Assembly: GCF_002994745.2 (NCBI RefSeq)
Contig: NC_037091.1
Coordinates: 57,831,612 to 57,895,611 of the forward strand
Direction of reading: 5' to 3'
Source of the DNA: Rosa chinensis
Lineage: Eukaryota; Streptophyta; Magnoliopsida; Rosales; Rosaceae
Length of the DNA: 64,000 bases
Shown here piece by piece: positions 45,451-57,259 of the stretch (the first letter of the stretch is position 1; each line of letters begins with the position of its first letter). The notes beneath the pieces were generated by a model. That model was not told the origin of the DNA, did not search any database, and saw only the letters and a list, made by a program, of their open reading frames with translations. A program made the translations under genes and the position numbers.

Positions 45451-47547
45451 CACGTTTAATTAACAAGAATCCAAGTTTGCTTGATATGGTGCTGTATGTG
45501 TTAAGCAAGAAGACAAAGGCAAGGTTATTTGATTTGGTTAGTGAACAAAAGAGTTCCGAATGAGTGAGCTACACCAAAATTCAAATAATGGGTCGCGCTA
45601 GCTCTATATACCAATTGCTCATCAAATTGCCGCCATAAAGCTGAACCCAACACCAAAACGCAAATGAGAATTCCGATTAATCGAAGTCTCCATTATGAAG
45701 AGACGACAAAGTTCAAGAAAGGTGGAGTACTAGACTCTCCTCTAAAGACAGTAATGCAGAACTCAATGTCGAAGCATAACTAAATGGTAGATTCCTCCAT
45801 TTTACGGAGAGTACAAGGACACGTTCCCTTCTCTGAATTGAACTAGGGATGTCAATCTCCATCTCCAACATGGTCTTTAACTCAAGCCAATAAACCATTG
45901 GAACTGCCACTAGATGATAAATTGATGGTATCAAATAATATTAGGGACCTGAAGCGAAATGAAGCTAAAAGACCTGGAAAGAAAAGATGGGTGTCGAAAT
46001 CATTTCATCCGAGCCTGTCCCAATATGGAGCTAAAGGCCTAGAAATACGGAAGAAATACAGACCACCTTTTAAACCAGTTTATCTCGATGTTCGGGCTTG
46101 GCCAAATTCGTATGTTGATAACACAAAAGCCCATGCACACGGCCTAGTACAAAATTCAACACATCGGGTGCCCATACAAAATTCGGGTGTCTGTAGAAGA
46201 AATACATCCGACGGATTCAAAAATAAATATATGTTCGACACAAAATTTCTCCCAACACCAGAAATATAATTTCTGAACTATAATGGTTTGATCTCTTTAC
46301 AGAGTATGTAGGCAATCGAGCGACTCACTAGATGCAACCGCAAGTCCAAACAAAAGCCTTGACTCCACAAGTCAAATTCTTCCAATCTGAATCCCTGACT
46401 CCACTAGTCAAATTCATCAAATCCAAATCTTTGACCTCACCAGTCAAATTCACTCAAACACCAGGAAAAGTCAAAACCTTTCCAAAATTACCTCAAACAC
46501 AAATCTGATAAAAATCTAATCCCTGGTTCACTTGCACTAAATTCGTCCAAACACTATTCACATTCCATCAGCAATACCCTCCAATGAGTCATTCACTCAT
46601 TAGAATTCTTGAACTACGAGTGGCTTGATCCCTCTCCAAAGGTACGTAGGTAACCTATTCAAATATCCGAGTGCAGCCGCAAAAACAAACAAACACACAT
46701 GCACAATTGATTTCTTCATAAATGGAATCAATGAGTGTTTCACTGTAACAAGGGATTGTAATTAAGAGACATATTATGTCTTGAATGGGTCAAACCCGAA
46801 ATAATTAAAATTCTATTTGACTAAATGAATACGATTGAAATTATGTTGGGAGACATTTCCACTCACTGTGTGCAATTTTTACTCAACACAAACGAGACCC
46901 ATCAACAATGTCAAACGTCGTGCTAAGTTTGGTTAACCAATGAGTAATCATATTTACTTGTTTCTCCATAGATATGGTAGATGTCCACTTCAAATATTAT
47001 TTTCGTACTTGTTGTTAAAGTAAATGTATTATTATAAGTTAATCATTCGGGTCATTTTCATATTTAATTTAAATACGTAAACGTGTCATTAATTTAGGTC
47101 GATTACGTCGGTTGAGACGTGAGGGTAAAAAAATAGAGATTCTAGAGCATGATCCAGTCGTGGGTTGGGCTCTGTCGCTAGCTCTCTCTGGTGTATAAAT
47201 CCCGCCGGATGAGAAGGCAACGTGTGCCAAAAATGTTAAATGTCCCGCCCAAATTCCCACCTTAATTTCCCTCCAGAGCAGCAGACCGGGTACTGCCGGT
47301 AACCCCAACCCTCCCTCTTCCCCTCCCCCATATATATATATATATATATATATCCTTGCAAATCTCCGCTCCTCCAAATCCCCACCATCTTCTTTTCCCT
47401 CCAGCTGTCCGTTCCGCGTCTCCGGTCCAGCCCAAAATCCGTTCTAGGGTTCTTCGAGAGTCGGCGAAGGCTTAACCAAATCCAGGATTGGGAGTGGGTC
47501 TATTTAAGGACGCAGCCGGACTCTTATTGTGATTTGTCGTCGCGAAT
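45451..47547. other. Intergenic region upstream of ASF1, with repeat traces
   Basis: A 123-codon open frame at 45898-46269 has no recognisable features and is not called. Two similar blocks, near 46272-46345 and 46600-46690, share TTCTTGAACTA..TGGCTTGATC..ACGTAGG and a GYAACCGCA-type ending, a pattern I associate with plant LTR leader DNA. An (AT)n tract lies at about 47330-47353 in the ASF1 upstream region. Confidence 0.5.
47330..47353. repeat. (AT)n microsatellite upstream of ASF1
   Basis: About 12 AT units, roughly 200 bases before the ASF1 start codon and close to the probable transcription start. Confidence 0.9.
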
Positions 47548-49231
47548 ATGAGTGCCGTCAACATCACAAACGTCGCCGTTTTGGACAACCCCTCCGCTTT
47601 TCTCAACCCGTTCCAGTTCGAAATCTCATACGAGTGCTTGGCTTCCCTCAAAGACGGTAATCCTGTCAAACCCATGATTATTCTATCTTGGATTTTACTT
47701 CTTTTGTTCCGTATTGGATGAATTTAGGGCAAAATGCTCGTTTGGTTTCGTTTAGGTTCAGCTAGGGTTCTTGGAATTTCTTCCCCAAATAGTTGAATTT
47801 GATTTATCTCTTGCTCTAAATTTGTTGGGATTTTGTAATTGGGGTTTGTAATGAAAATTTGATTAAGCAAAACAATGAATTTATGGACTGCAAATGAGAA
47901 TTTAGGGATCTTCTTGAATAGATTGAGCTTTAGGGATGGTAGTGTTCTATGATTCCCCCTTTGAAAAATCCCCGAGTTCTCGAGGCAGTGGTGAAAGCAT
48001 AATATAATACAATTGAGGGAAAGCTTAATTTCTTGACCCTAAGTCTCGGTACAAATTTCTTGATGGCTCAAGTTTGCCTAGCTTTTTACTTATAGAGCAT
48101 GGTTTTGTGTTCTATATTGTTAGATGGTTTTTAACTGATGATTGAAAGAGGATAAATGTAACTTATTTGTTGTACCCTATCGTAGGTGGTTCTGTTTATT
48201 CCTGGTTTGATGACCAACACGAACAATTACTTGGTCTATGATTTATATCTGTCTTGGTTCTTCCAGGGGAATGGCAGAATCTGTGGGCATACCTAGGTTG
48301 GTTCAGGGTCCAGGTGATGCCGGACATTGAACATTTCTAGGTTCAGAACTTTGCTTTCAACAAGCATGGTTGATTTTGGGGTTTTAGGATGATAGGAATT
48401 TCCTGTGAAAAATAAAGAATGTGCATACCTGTATTGCACGTCCACCTAATAACATGTGAATGAAACTGTGATCCCTTTGCAGTCTGTAATAGAGTAGTCA
48501 TCTGCAAGTGGCAGCATACTAGCATGTCTAACTCCTTGAATGATCTCATCTTTAGCTGCAAAGTTATACGTTTGTTGACATGAGATATCATTCAATTTCT
48601 TACAGACTTGGAATGGAAGCTCATATATGTCGGATCTGCTGAAGATGAGACGTATGACCAACTTTTGGAGAGTGTGCTTGTTGGTCCTGTCAATGTTGGC
48701 AACTACCGTTTTGTATTTCAGGTAATTATACCGATTCCTTGTATCAGGTTCTCAAGGTTATTTTAGGTTTTCAACATGGATGTGAAACTCAATCCTCTTT
48801 CTGTTTTCTTATGTGTTTTGTTCTCCTGGCAGGCTGACCCTCCAGACCCGTCAAAAATACGTGATGAAGATATCATTGGTGTCACAGTACTGCTGTTGAC
48901 ATGTTCATATATGGGGCAGGAGTTTGTTAGGGTGGGATACTATGTGAACAATGATTATGATGATGAACAACTGAGAGAGGAACCTCCCCCTAAGTTGCTG
49001 ATTGATAGGGTCCAGAGAAACATTTTAGCTGACAAGCCCCGAGTCACAAAATTCCCAATAAATTTTCATCCTGAGAACAATGAACACGAGGAGCCACCCC
49101 CTTCTTCACTTGATGACGCAACAGAACCAAAGCAACCCCTATCTTCGCCTGATTTAGCAACTGAGTCGAACATCACTGCAGAAGAACCATCCCTTCCACC
49201 TGTATCATCTGTCGGAAGTGCGGAAAATTAA
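47548..49231 (+). CDS. ASF1: ASF1-type histone H3-H4 chaperone
   Basis: Three exons: 47548-47656, 48606-48721, 48833-49231, totalling 624 bases (207 residues). The start MSAVNITNVAVLDNPSAF is the canonical ASF1 N-terminus. Residues 1 to about 155 form the immunoglobulin-like core that binds the H3-H4 dimer (LEWKLIYVGSAED, VGPVNVGNYRFVFQ, IIGVTVLLLTCSYMGQEF, RVGYYVNNDY). The remaining 50 residues are an acidic, proline/serine-rich tail. ASF1 hands H3-H4 to CAF-1 and HIRA during replication and transcription in the nucleus. Length and motifs match plant ASF1A/ASF1B. The gene looks intact. A 949-bp first intron separates the short first exon. Confidence 0.95.
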
Positions 49232-49776
49232 GTGGTTTTTTATCAAATCTTCAAATTTCTTCCTGGCAGGGTGATCTTTTTTGGTGACATAGCTATATTA
49301 AATTTCAAACATTCCCATTTTGGAAAACATTTTAACATTAATCTAGAGTGTTTCATCGGAATGTTATGTGCCATCATTTTCTTGTTAGGTTGATGAGATG
49401 TGCCATGGGATTGCCTCAAAGTTGAAGCATTCTGGGTTCATTCTTCAGATTCTTAGTGCACTTCTATCTGATAGAAATGATGTAATCAAGTATTGGGTAG
49501 CCTAGACTGAGCACTAATGAATGAAATAGAATGGAATGCACTTGGTAGCAGTCCTTGAAGTATAAGTCAAATGTTCTAATTATTATCATTTATCTAATAG
49601 GACTAATATTAATTGCATGCTTTAGAACAATCATGGAATAGAATGGGACTAGAAATTTCTTCAATTACACATCAATATTGTTGACTTCAGATTTCCTGGT
49701 ACGTATCAATTTATTCTCTCCCATTTGAATGAAGTTTCTTCTATTTCATCCGAGTTGTGTTCATATGTCTCATAAA
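49232..49776. other. Convergent 3' regions of ASF1 and MATE genes
   Basis: This is the space between two stop codons on opposite strands, most likely the two 3' UTRs. Nothing else is seen. Confidence 0.5.
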
Positions 49777-52072
49777 CTAAGCTACTGCCTTGTCAATCAC
49801 CAAGCTGGTATTCTGAACTCTATGAGCAGCTTTCATGGCCTGAAATGTGTAAATGAACAGACATCAAATAAACTCTTGTATTTGACATGTATAAATCAGT
49901 TATAAGTTTGACTCAAATTTACCTCTTGATGCCAGTCGGTGCAGGCATTTACTGCAACAAGTGCAGTAACTTGAACAAAAAGTGCACAAATGATACCCAT
50001 CCAAAGCCCCATGCCTCCAATATGAAGGATGAAAGCAAAAAGCACGGCACTAGGAATTCCCACAACGTAGTAAGCCCCAAGGTTTATGCATACACAAAGA
50101 TTTTGCCATCCACACCCTCTGGCAGCCCCTAGAATTTTGAATAGAAAAAAAAAAAGCCGTTACACTGTAAGTTCTGAACCAAAGTCATGAAAACATCAGA
50201 TCAGTAGTGTTTATAGAATTTGGGACCTGAAAGTACACATTGGAATCCATCCAAGAAGTCAGATAGTGCAAGCAGTGGCATCATTTCAGCAACATATCTG
50301 ATCACTTCATTCTCGTTGCTGTATAGTACTCCCCAAACACGGCGAACCAATACTGTGGCTATTGCTATAGCAGCACCCTCGGATAAAGCCACTGTGACCA
50401 TGACTTGTAGAGCTAATCGTGCACTTTGTGGCCGCCCGGCACCTAATTCATTTGACACTCTTGTACTGTTTGATAACAGACGATTGTTTTTAGTAGAAAA
50501 CGTATGTACAACTAATTCTATGTAGCTGCTTTTCTGGAGGAGATCAACTTATGCAGTAGTAATGAGGAATCACCCAAAAACACATGGCATCACTAACCTT
50601 ATAGCACTGCCAAGACCAACTGATATCATATAGACCATCCAACATGTGTTAAGGCTGCTTGAACAAAAACAAACTTTTTTTTCATATTTTGCTATCCATA
50701 AGTAGAAACTGATAGAGTAAGGCACTGATACCTTATAGATAACACAGATGTTTCAAGTTTTGGATTTGGGAGGAGACCGGACAAGAGAACAACCATTTCG
50801 AATGTCCAATATTCAAAACTGCATTAAAAAGATTCTAGTAAACCAGTAGTTATAGTTGAAAGACTGCTATAGGTAGTCTGCAACAGATATGTACTACCTC
50901 TTATATGGAGAAGAAGAAACTTGGTTACCATATCATTATAGCTGATGGAATGGCAAGCTTGATAAAGCTTAAGATATCATGCAATGCCTCTTTCGTAAAT
51001 CCTGTCCAAGTGTTCTTGCAGACCGGCGAGAACATCACATAACTTGCCAATAACAACACATTAACCCAATAGGAAATGCTAATGGCCAATGCTGCGCCTT
51101 TGCTTCCTAGTCCAAATTTGAAACAAAGTGCCCAACAGATTATAATGTGAAGAAAAGCTGTGATTCCAGAGCTTATCATCATTGGAAACACATTGTTTTG
51201 TGTCTGTAAGAATCTATTGAGGCATTGAAGGAGGCTGTACGCGAAAAGACTCGGCATCATCCATCTATTGAAAGTTCCTGCTTCGTTGGATATCTCGTGG
51301 TCTTGGCCAAACGCAATAAGAATGGTGCTTGTGTAGAACCAAATGAGTGCCAAGGGAATGCTCACTGCTAACAATGTTAGTATTCCTCGTTGCATATGAA
51401 CTCCAAGCATGTGGTACCGTTTAGCCCCATAGGCTTGCCCACATAGCGTCTCTAACGCACTTCCCATTCCCAACTGTGCTGAAAAATATCAAATATTTGT
51501 AAAAAGAAAAAAAAAGTTGAGGAAGATGATCTTCCAATTTCCAAACCCTGCTAGGAAAATGGAGCTGATAGACCAAATTTCGAATAAATTATGTGACAAC
51601 GGTTCATTTTAAACTACATTTTTACAAGTATAATGACGGATCATTTGGTGAACAAATTTGGTAGCCGTAATGTTATAATAAAAAATGAAACGGTTAAAGT
51701 TGTGACAAATTGATGCTCTCTTACCAAGATACTGTATCCAGTGACCGAAGCAAACGAAGAGCCCAAAGAAGCACCGGAAAGCGGAAGCTCTCCGAGATGG
51801 CCGACGTACATGATTGACGTGATTTGTAAGCTACACTGCATCAAACTTACTGCAATAAGAGGCCCTGCTAGCCATAGTTGCTTCTTAGCTTCTTCAATAA
51901 CATCATCTCTACCAAATCCTTGCTGGGATGTTTCGGCATCAATTCCATAGTTTCTCTCTTGATTTTGAACCAGAGGATTCTTAAGACTTGAACTCACTTC
52001 TGCCATTGCTACAGAAAGAGCATCTTTGGCGTCTGAAACTGATTGCCTTTGTTTATTATGACATGGAGGCAA
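49777..52072 (-). CDS. MATE/DTX efflux transporter (first of a divergent pair)
   Basis: Seven exons: start to 51725, 51473-50929, 50818-50732, 50654-50598, 50465-50227, 50128-49923, 49839-49777. With the start at 52006 ([12 protein letters not shown]) the exons sum to 1479 bases (492 residues), the family's usual size; the upstream ATG at 52072 would add 22 residues. MATE proteins are 12-helix antiporters that export organic compounds in exchange for H+ or Na+, at the plasma membrane or tonoplast. Marks: [12 protein letters not shown] in helix 1, [14 protein letters not shown] after helix 2, RVSNELGAG in the second half and GCGWQ near helix 10. Exons of 545, 87, 57, 239 and 206 bases are the same as in the gene at 59500, so the two are paralogues. 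Confidence 0.93.
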
Positions 52073-52241
52073 TTAGTGAGACAGGGGATCATAATTCAGA
52101 AGAAAACAAGGAGTACGTGACAAAGAAGACAACATAGCTTATAATGTCCAAACGTGTCATCGTCATGTGATATTTAATGTGTTTTGGTCGAAAATGCTAC
52201 CAAATTTTCTAACTAACTATTTTTCTTCCATCTGGCCAGTC

Positions 52242-52965
52242 AGGGGTCATCATGGCCGGCCCTACCCTAAATTTTAGGGCTTAGGTTCGGGCCGGGCTGG
52301 ACCTAGTCAAAATCAATAAAATTTAGGGCTGGGTAGGGTTGGGCCGGGGTTTAGATATGCTAACCCTTATCCGCCCGAAAGGTCCGAGCCACTAGGGCTG
52401 AAAGGGCCGGGTCTGGCCGGCCTTCCGAATAAGGTCGAAATGAGCCTTAATTTGTTTAACAAAAAGAAATATATTATTTTTATTTTTTATCTCAAAATGT
52501 GGCTCAATGGTTATATAGGTAATACAAGACTCATTGTTCTTTGTTGATCATATTATATATATATATATATATATATTAGAATTAACTTATAAGTTATAAC
52601 ATTTATAAATGTTAATTAAGATAGTTATATTCAATTAACTATATCTCTAAATCTCCTAAAATAAATTGTTGTTTAACAAAGGAAACAAAAATTAAGTAAA
52701 ATAAAGCTTAGGAAATCAATTACAAAAAATAGATAAGTTGTATGTTATAGACTAAAAAGAAACATATTTAAAAAATATAAAAAATAGAAAATTATTAGGG
52801 CTTAAAGGGCCGGGCCGGGCTTGGCCCTAACGGGCTCAAAAGGGCTGAGTTTCATTTGCATGACCCTTACCCTACCCTATTTGAGAAAGGGTAGGGCCGA
52901 CCCGCTCTAATGCAAGGGCCGGGCCGGGTCGGGCTTAGGGCCGAAGGGCTAAATGATGAGGCCTA
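52242..52965. mobile_element. hAT-like MITE rich in GGGCCGGGC
   Basis: Direct repeats GCCAGTC at 52235-52241 and 52966-52972 flank about 724 bp with imperfect inverted ends: AGGGGTCATCATGGCCGGCC on the left, AGGCCTCATCATTTAGCCC read inward from the right. A 7-8-bp duplication and AGGG-type ends suggest hAT. Both subterminal zones are GC-rich (GGGCCGGGCCGGGC, CTACCCTA), while the middle is AT-rich with an (AT)n run at 52555-52576. It has no coding capacity. Confidence 0.7.
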
Positions 52966-53296
52966 GCCAGTCTTTTAGCTGACGCCATCATAGCTGTTCA
53001 TTATACTAGAAACTTCTTTTCTTGTAGCATTTTGTACCTTTGAAGGCATTGTCTACTTTTTGTTTAGATCAATTAGGAGTAGCGTGCTATAGAGGATTTA
53101 GAAATTGCAAGGCTTTTTCTCATCCAAAAACCCTTTTCTTCCATTTTTCATTTTTGAAGGTGTCGTGATGTGTAACTTCATGATTAGTTGGGGAGGAGTT
53201 TCGTTATAGTTTCTCTTTTTTTCATTTAAAAATTAAAAAAAACTTCAATTTTATAGTCATCCATTAATATTTTTTTGTTGATAAGTCATAAATTAG

Positions 53297-54295
53297 TTTT
53301 TTTTTTTTTTGGAAATTAATGAAACTTCATTAATAAATACCACTGAGTAAACTCAATGGAATGAGCCCAAAACAAAGCCCAAGTACAAATAAACCAAATA
53401 AGGAAAATTACAAACTCAACCATAATCCACATGGACAGGCAACATAGTGTAACCCTAAACAATTAAAATACATCAACTCCAAACACAAACACAGCCGCCG
53501 CCGCCCAAACGCTTCCGCACAGCAGCCGCTGCAGTCGCCACCAAAAGCCAAGAGGATACGAGAAGAGCTGAATCGAAGTGATGAGTACCGAATAGCCGTT
53601 GCCAGAACAAACCCAAAAAGCAAATCCAGTCAAAACCAACATAAAGGGGGATGAGAGAAAGGAACCAAAACCACATACTGACTCGCGCATCTCCACCAGA
53701 AAGACTCAAACCGGGAGGGGGAGAAAGCCATCGAGAAGAAAACCAGCGGATAATGGGGGGTGGAACACCCATGCGTGAGCACCCATAATCCAATCGGTAA
53801 GTGATTATCACTTTGGAGCAGTAGCCACGAAATCCTTCATGGAGAAGGTCATTGGTAGAAGCAGGGGAGTTGGTGTGAGGTGATGGGTGAGGGGAATCAT
53901 GGAGGTTTTTGGATCTGAAAATTTTTTGGGTTGATCGGCAAAGAAGGAAGGAACAAAGTCCTCTAGTGCTGGACATAAGCCAGAAAAAGGAGGAACAAAG
54001 TCCTCAAGAGCTAGACATAAACCTGAAAATCACCACAAAATGGGTGTAGTTCACCACAGGGGTGAGAGAGAAGCAAGAGAAAATGATGAAAGAAAGAGGA
54101 ACAGAGAAAAAGAGAAGCCAGAACACTAGAGGCCGCCCCCAACTGTCAAGCCAACAATCTAGATCCGGAGGGATCAAGATGAGGGCAAGAAAGAAGGGGG
54201 AGGGAGATGGGTTTTTCTCATATCTGTTTTCTCTCTCTAGTTTTTAGAGAGTCCCTCGTGTCTTCTGATTTTCCTGTTAAGGTCGGGTTGTGACC
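53297..54295 (-). mobile_element. LINE/SINE-like retroposed insertion with poly(A)
   Basis: About 1 kb bounded by the direct repeat CATAAATTAG (53287-53296 and 54296-54305). On the minus strand the insert ends in an A-tract (T14 at 53297-53310 on the plus strand), as left by target-primed reverse transcription. A 167-codon minus-strand frame (53976-53473, MSSTRGLCSFLL) has no domain I recognise. A poly(A) tail plus a 10-bp TSD point to a non-LTR retrotransposon or retroposed transcript; which one is undecided. Confidence 0.65.
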
Positions 54296-54305
54296 CATAA
54301 ATTAG

Positions 54306-55159
54306 TTAGTGCAACCAACATCATACATATCATGAATTCAAATTTTTGTGGCACGAGAAATGTACAGCGCGGGTTACATAGAATAAACAGGGGTGAGAAT
54401 AAGATTTACAAAAATCCAACCAAAATATGAAATTTTTTGGTGATTAAACTTCTATTATCATATTAATCGTAGGTGATAAGAAATATATTTTTGTTGATCA
54501 ACCATTCATTTGCAGATTATTAAATCATCTCTTTACAATGATACAATCATACTGTTTCGAGATCTGGTCAAATTAATCTACCCTTATATCAAATTAATCA
54601 ACTTAATGGGTGTGTGTGTTTGGTGGGGTGGTAAGTCTTTAGTCTCTTATGACTCTTATCTGAGAGGCCATGAGTAAAAAAAGTTACAGTAGTTTTTCTC
54701 CTGATTTTGAAGAAGCTTTTTTTTTTCATAAAAGGTATTGCAATTTTTTGAAATATGATATAGTCATATAGAAATAATTTATTTATTAATATTTATATTA
54801 TGTGAGAGCATATACGGTACTTCAAAAATTTAACCATTCCACTAAGAATTGACTTAATTATATAAGATATATTAATGCAGCGTAATCCTAGCAATTTGCA
54901 TCTGGTCAGAGCGGGTAATCTCGTAAATTTCTGAAAAGAGGAAACAGATCCTAAGTCTCTTAAATGCTCTTAAATATATATTTGATTTGGATAATACACG
55001 GTTTGGATCGCACTGCTATTATAGAGTCCTCCCACACAGTCAAATCCCCGTGGAAAGTTCAGACTAGTTTCCCCAAACCGAGTCTTCTTCGTCTTCTCGT
55101 CTCCATTTATACCCCTCTAAACTCTCTCTCTCTCTCAAATCTTCCAGAAAGCCCTAACC
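54306..55159. promoter_or_regulatory. Upstream region of the bZIP17-like gene
   Basis: AT-rich. A TATA-like CATTTATACCCC lies at about 55105-55116, followed by a CT-rich leader (CTCTCTCTCTCTC near 55127) and the ATG at 55160. I see no clear CCAAT-N9-CCACG ER-stress element. Confidence 0.45.
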
Positions 55160-57259
55160 ATGGAAGACTCAGTCGTCGCCGAACCGCCGACACTCCCTCC
55201 AGATCTGACCCGTAATGCTACCAATTCCGGCGAGGACTTCGAGTCCCTTCCGATCCCTCCTCTCGATCCTCAATTCTTCCCATCTGACACCGGAATGCCC
55301 TCCGATTCCTTCATGTCGGATCTCGGGTTCGGGTTCGGCTCCGAAGACAATTGCGATTACGAGCTCACCTTTGATGATTTGGACAATCTCTACCTCCCGT
55401 CGGAGGCCGACGACTTCCTCATCCCCGACGGGTTTGATCCGACGGCTCAGCCGAGCGGAGATTCCACTCTTCTGCTGGATTCGCAGTCTCCGGAGTCCGG
55501 ACTTTCCAAGGGCTCCTCGGATGGCGTAGTCTCCGGTTTCCTGAATTATCCGTCGTCGGAGTCCGGCGGCCACGATCAGGAGTTTTCGGAGAATTCCGGC
55601 GGGCCGTTGTCGTCTCAGGGCTCCGGGATTCCCGAGGCGGGCAATTCTCCTACTCATTCCGGCAACTCCGATCGCGACGTGTCGTCGTCGAACGTCACTA
55701 CTGCCGATGAGAAGGTGAAGATAGAGGAGGAGATGACCAGAAGCGGCTTAGTTGCGAAGAGGAAGAAAGAGAGCGGCGGCGAAGAAGGGAACGTGGAGTC
55801 GAGAAGCTCCAAGTATCGGAGGTCGGAGAGTGGCTTGAACGATGAAGATGAGAAGAGGAAGGCCAGATTGATGAGGAACAGAGAGAGTGCTCAGCTTTCG
55901 AGGCAGAGGAAGAAGCATTATGTGGAAGAGCTTGAAGATAAGGTTAGGGCTATGCATACAACTATAGCTGATTTGAATAATAAGATTTCATATATTATGG
56001 CCGAGAATGCTACTCTGAAGCAGCAATTGAGCTGTGGTAGTGGCATGTGCCCGCCACCGCAGCCGCCGCCTCCGGGGATGTACCCAATGCCACCCATGGG
56101 TTATCCATGGATGCCATACTCGCCTTATGTTGTGAAACCGCAAGGTTCTCAGGTCCCTTTGGTTCCCATACCTAGGCTTAAACCCCAGCAGCCCGCGGCT
56201 GCACCAAAGCCGAAGAAGAAGTCGGAGAGTAAGACCAAGAAGGTTGCTAGCATTAGTTTCCTGGGTCTGCTGTTTTTCCTGTTGCTTTTTGGTGGACTTG
56301 TTCCCATGGTGAATGTTGGTTTTGGTGGGTCGAATTATGTTAGAGATAGGTTTTATGATCAGCAGAGGGCGAAGGTTTTGACGGTTGAGAGTCATTTGAA
56401 TGGATCAGAGGGAAATATACCTTTAGGAATATCTGGTGGGAAATTTGATGTCTCTAACAAAATTCATGAGAGGGGTCATAAGCAGAAAGAACAGGGGTTA
56501 CCTGGCGTGGGTAATGCTAGTGAGCCTCTTGTTGCCTCTTTGTATGTTCCGAGAAATGATAAACTTGTTAAGATTGATGGGAACTTGATTATTCATTCAG
56601 TCCTGGCCAGTGAGAAAGCTAAAACTCATAAGAAGAGTAGGGAGGCCAGAGTGGAAGGAGCTAAAGATTTGGTTTCAGCATTGGCTATACCTGAAGCTGG
56701 AGTGAACAGAGGGAGACGTGCTCCTTTATACAGAACTCCTGCTGGACAACGCAAGGCTCTTACAGCTGGTTCTGCTGATGGTAAACTGCAGCAGTGGTTT
56801 CGTGAAGGTCTTGCTGGACCGTTGTTGAGTTCAGGCATGTGCACTGAAGTGTTCCAGTTTGATGTATCAGCTGCTACTCATTCAGGAGGCATAATTCCTG
56901 CTTCGTCAGTTGCCAATGTCTCTGAACACGGTTCAAATTCTGCAAGGCTTAACAGGGGAGGAAACAGAAGGATCCTTGGTGGTCGCGCAATTCCCCTTGC
57001 TGGATCCAATCATAATGTTACTGATGAAGAACGCGCCATAAGAAACAATCAGTCGAGCAACAACTTTCAAGGCAGTAATTCTTCCATGGTCGTTTCCGTT
57101 CTGGTTGATCCTAGAGAGGCAGGTGACATTGACGTTGATGGCATGATCAAACCCAAGTCACTTTCTCGGGTTTTCGTTGTTCTGCTTCTAGACAGTGTGA
57201 AGTATGTCACTTACTCATGTGTGCTTCCTCGCTCTGCTCCTCACTTAGTGACTACTTAA
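55160..57259 (+). CDS. Membrane-tethered bZIP transcription factor, bZIP17/28/49 type
   Basis: Uninterrupted frame of 699 residues from MEDSVVAEPP. An acidic N-terminal activation region (to about 190) precedes the bZIP. The basic region around NRESAQLSRQRKK has the N-x7-R spacing (N240, R248), and the leucine zipper spans about 255-290. Then come a Pro/Tyr-rich linker, a Lys-rich stretch and one membrane helix at about 362-386 (VASISFLGLLFFLLLF). The lumenal part has several N-x-S/T sites (NGS, NAS, NVS, NVT, NQS) and the site-1-protease motif RRIL at 603-606. In Arabidopsis, bZIP17 and bZIP28 sit in the ER, move to the Golgi under salt or folding stress, and are cut by S1P and S2P to release the nuclear part. 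All needed parts are present, so it is probably functional. Confidence 0.95.
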   Translation: MEDSVVAEPPTLPPDLTRNATNSGEDFESLPIPPLDPQFFPSDTGMPSDSFMSDLGFGFGSEDNCDYELTFDDLDNLYLPSEADDFLIPDGFDPTAQPSGDSTLLLDSQSPESGLSKGSSDGVVSGFLNYPSSESGGHDQEFSENSGGPLSSQGSGIPEAGNSPTHSGNSDRDVSSSNVTTADEKVKIEEEMTRSGLVAKRKKESGGEEGNVESRSSKYRRSESGLNDEDEKRKARLMRNRESAQLSRQRKKHYVEELEDKVRAMHTTIADLNNKISYIMAENATLKQQLSCGSGMCPPPQPPPPGMYPMPPMGYPWMPYSPYVVKPQGSQVPLVPIPRLKPQQPAAAPKPKKKSESKTKKVASISFLGLLFFLLLFGGLVPMVNVGFGGSNYVRDRFYDQQRAKVLTVESHLNGSEGNIPLGISGGKFDVSNKIHERGHKQKEQGLPGVGNASEPLVASLYVPRNDKLVKIDGNLIIHSVLASEKAKTHKKSREARVEGAKDLVSALAIPEAGVNRGRRAPLYRTPAGQRKALTAGSADGKLQQWFREGLAGPLLSSGMCTEVFQFDVSAATHSGGIIPASSVANVSEHGSNSARLNRGGNRRILGGRAIPLAGSNHNVTDEERAIRNNQSSNNFQGSNSSMVVSVLVDPREAGDIDVDGMIKPKSLSRVFVVLLLDSVKYVTYSCVLPRSAPHLVTT

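Noticed and set aside
45898..46269. 123-codon plus-strand frame before ASF1
   Set aside because: No family features and no promoter or splice context; could be chance.
55169..56844. Long minus-strand frames opposite the bZIP gene
   Set aside because: They lie antisense to a clear conserved coding exon and have no family features.
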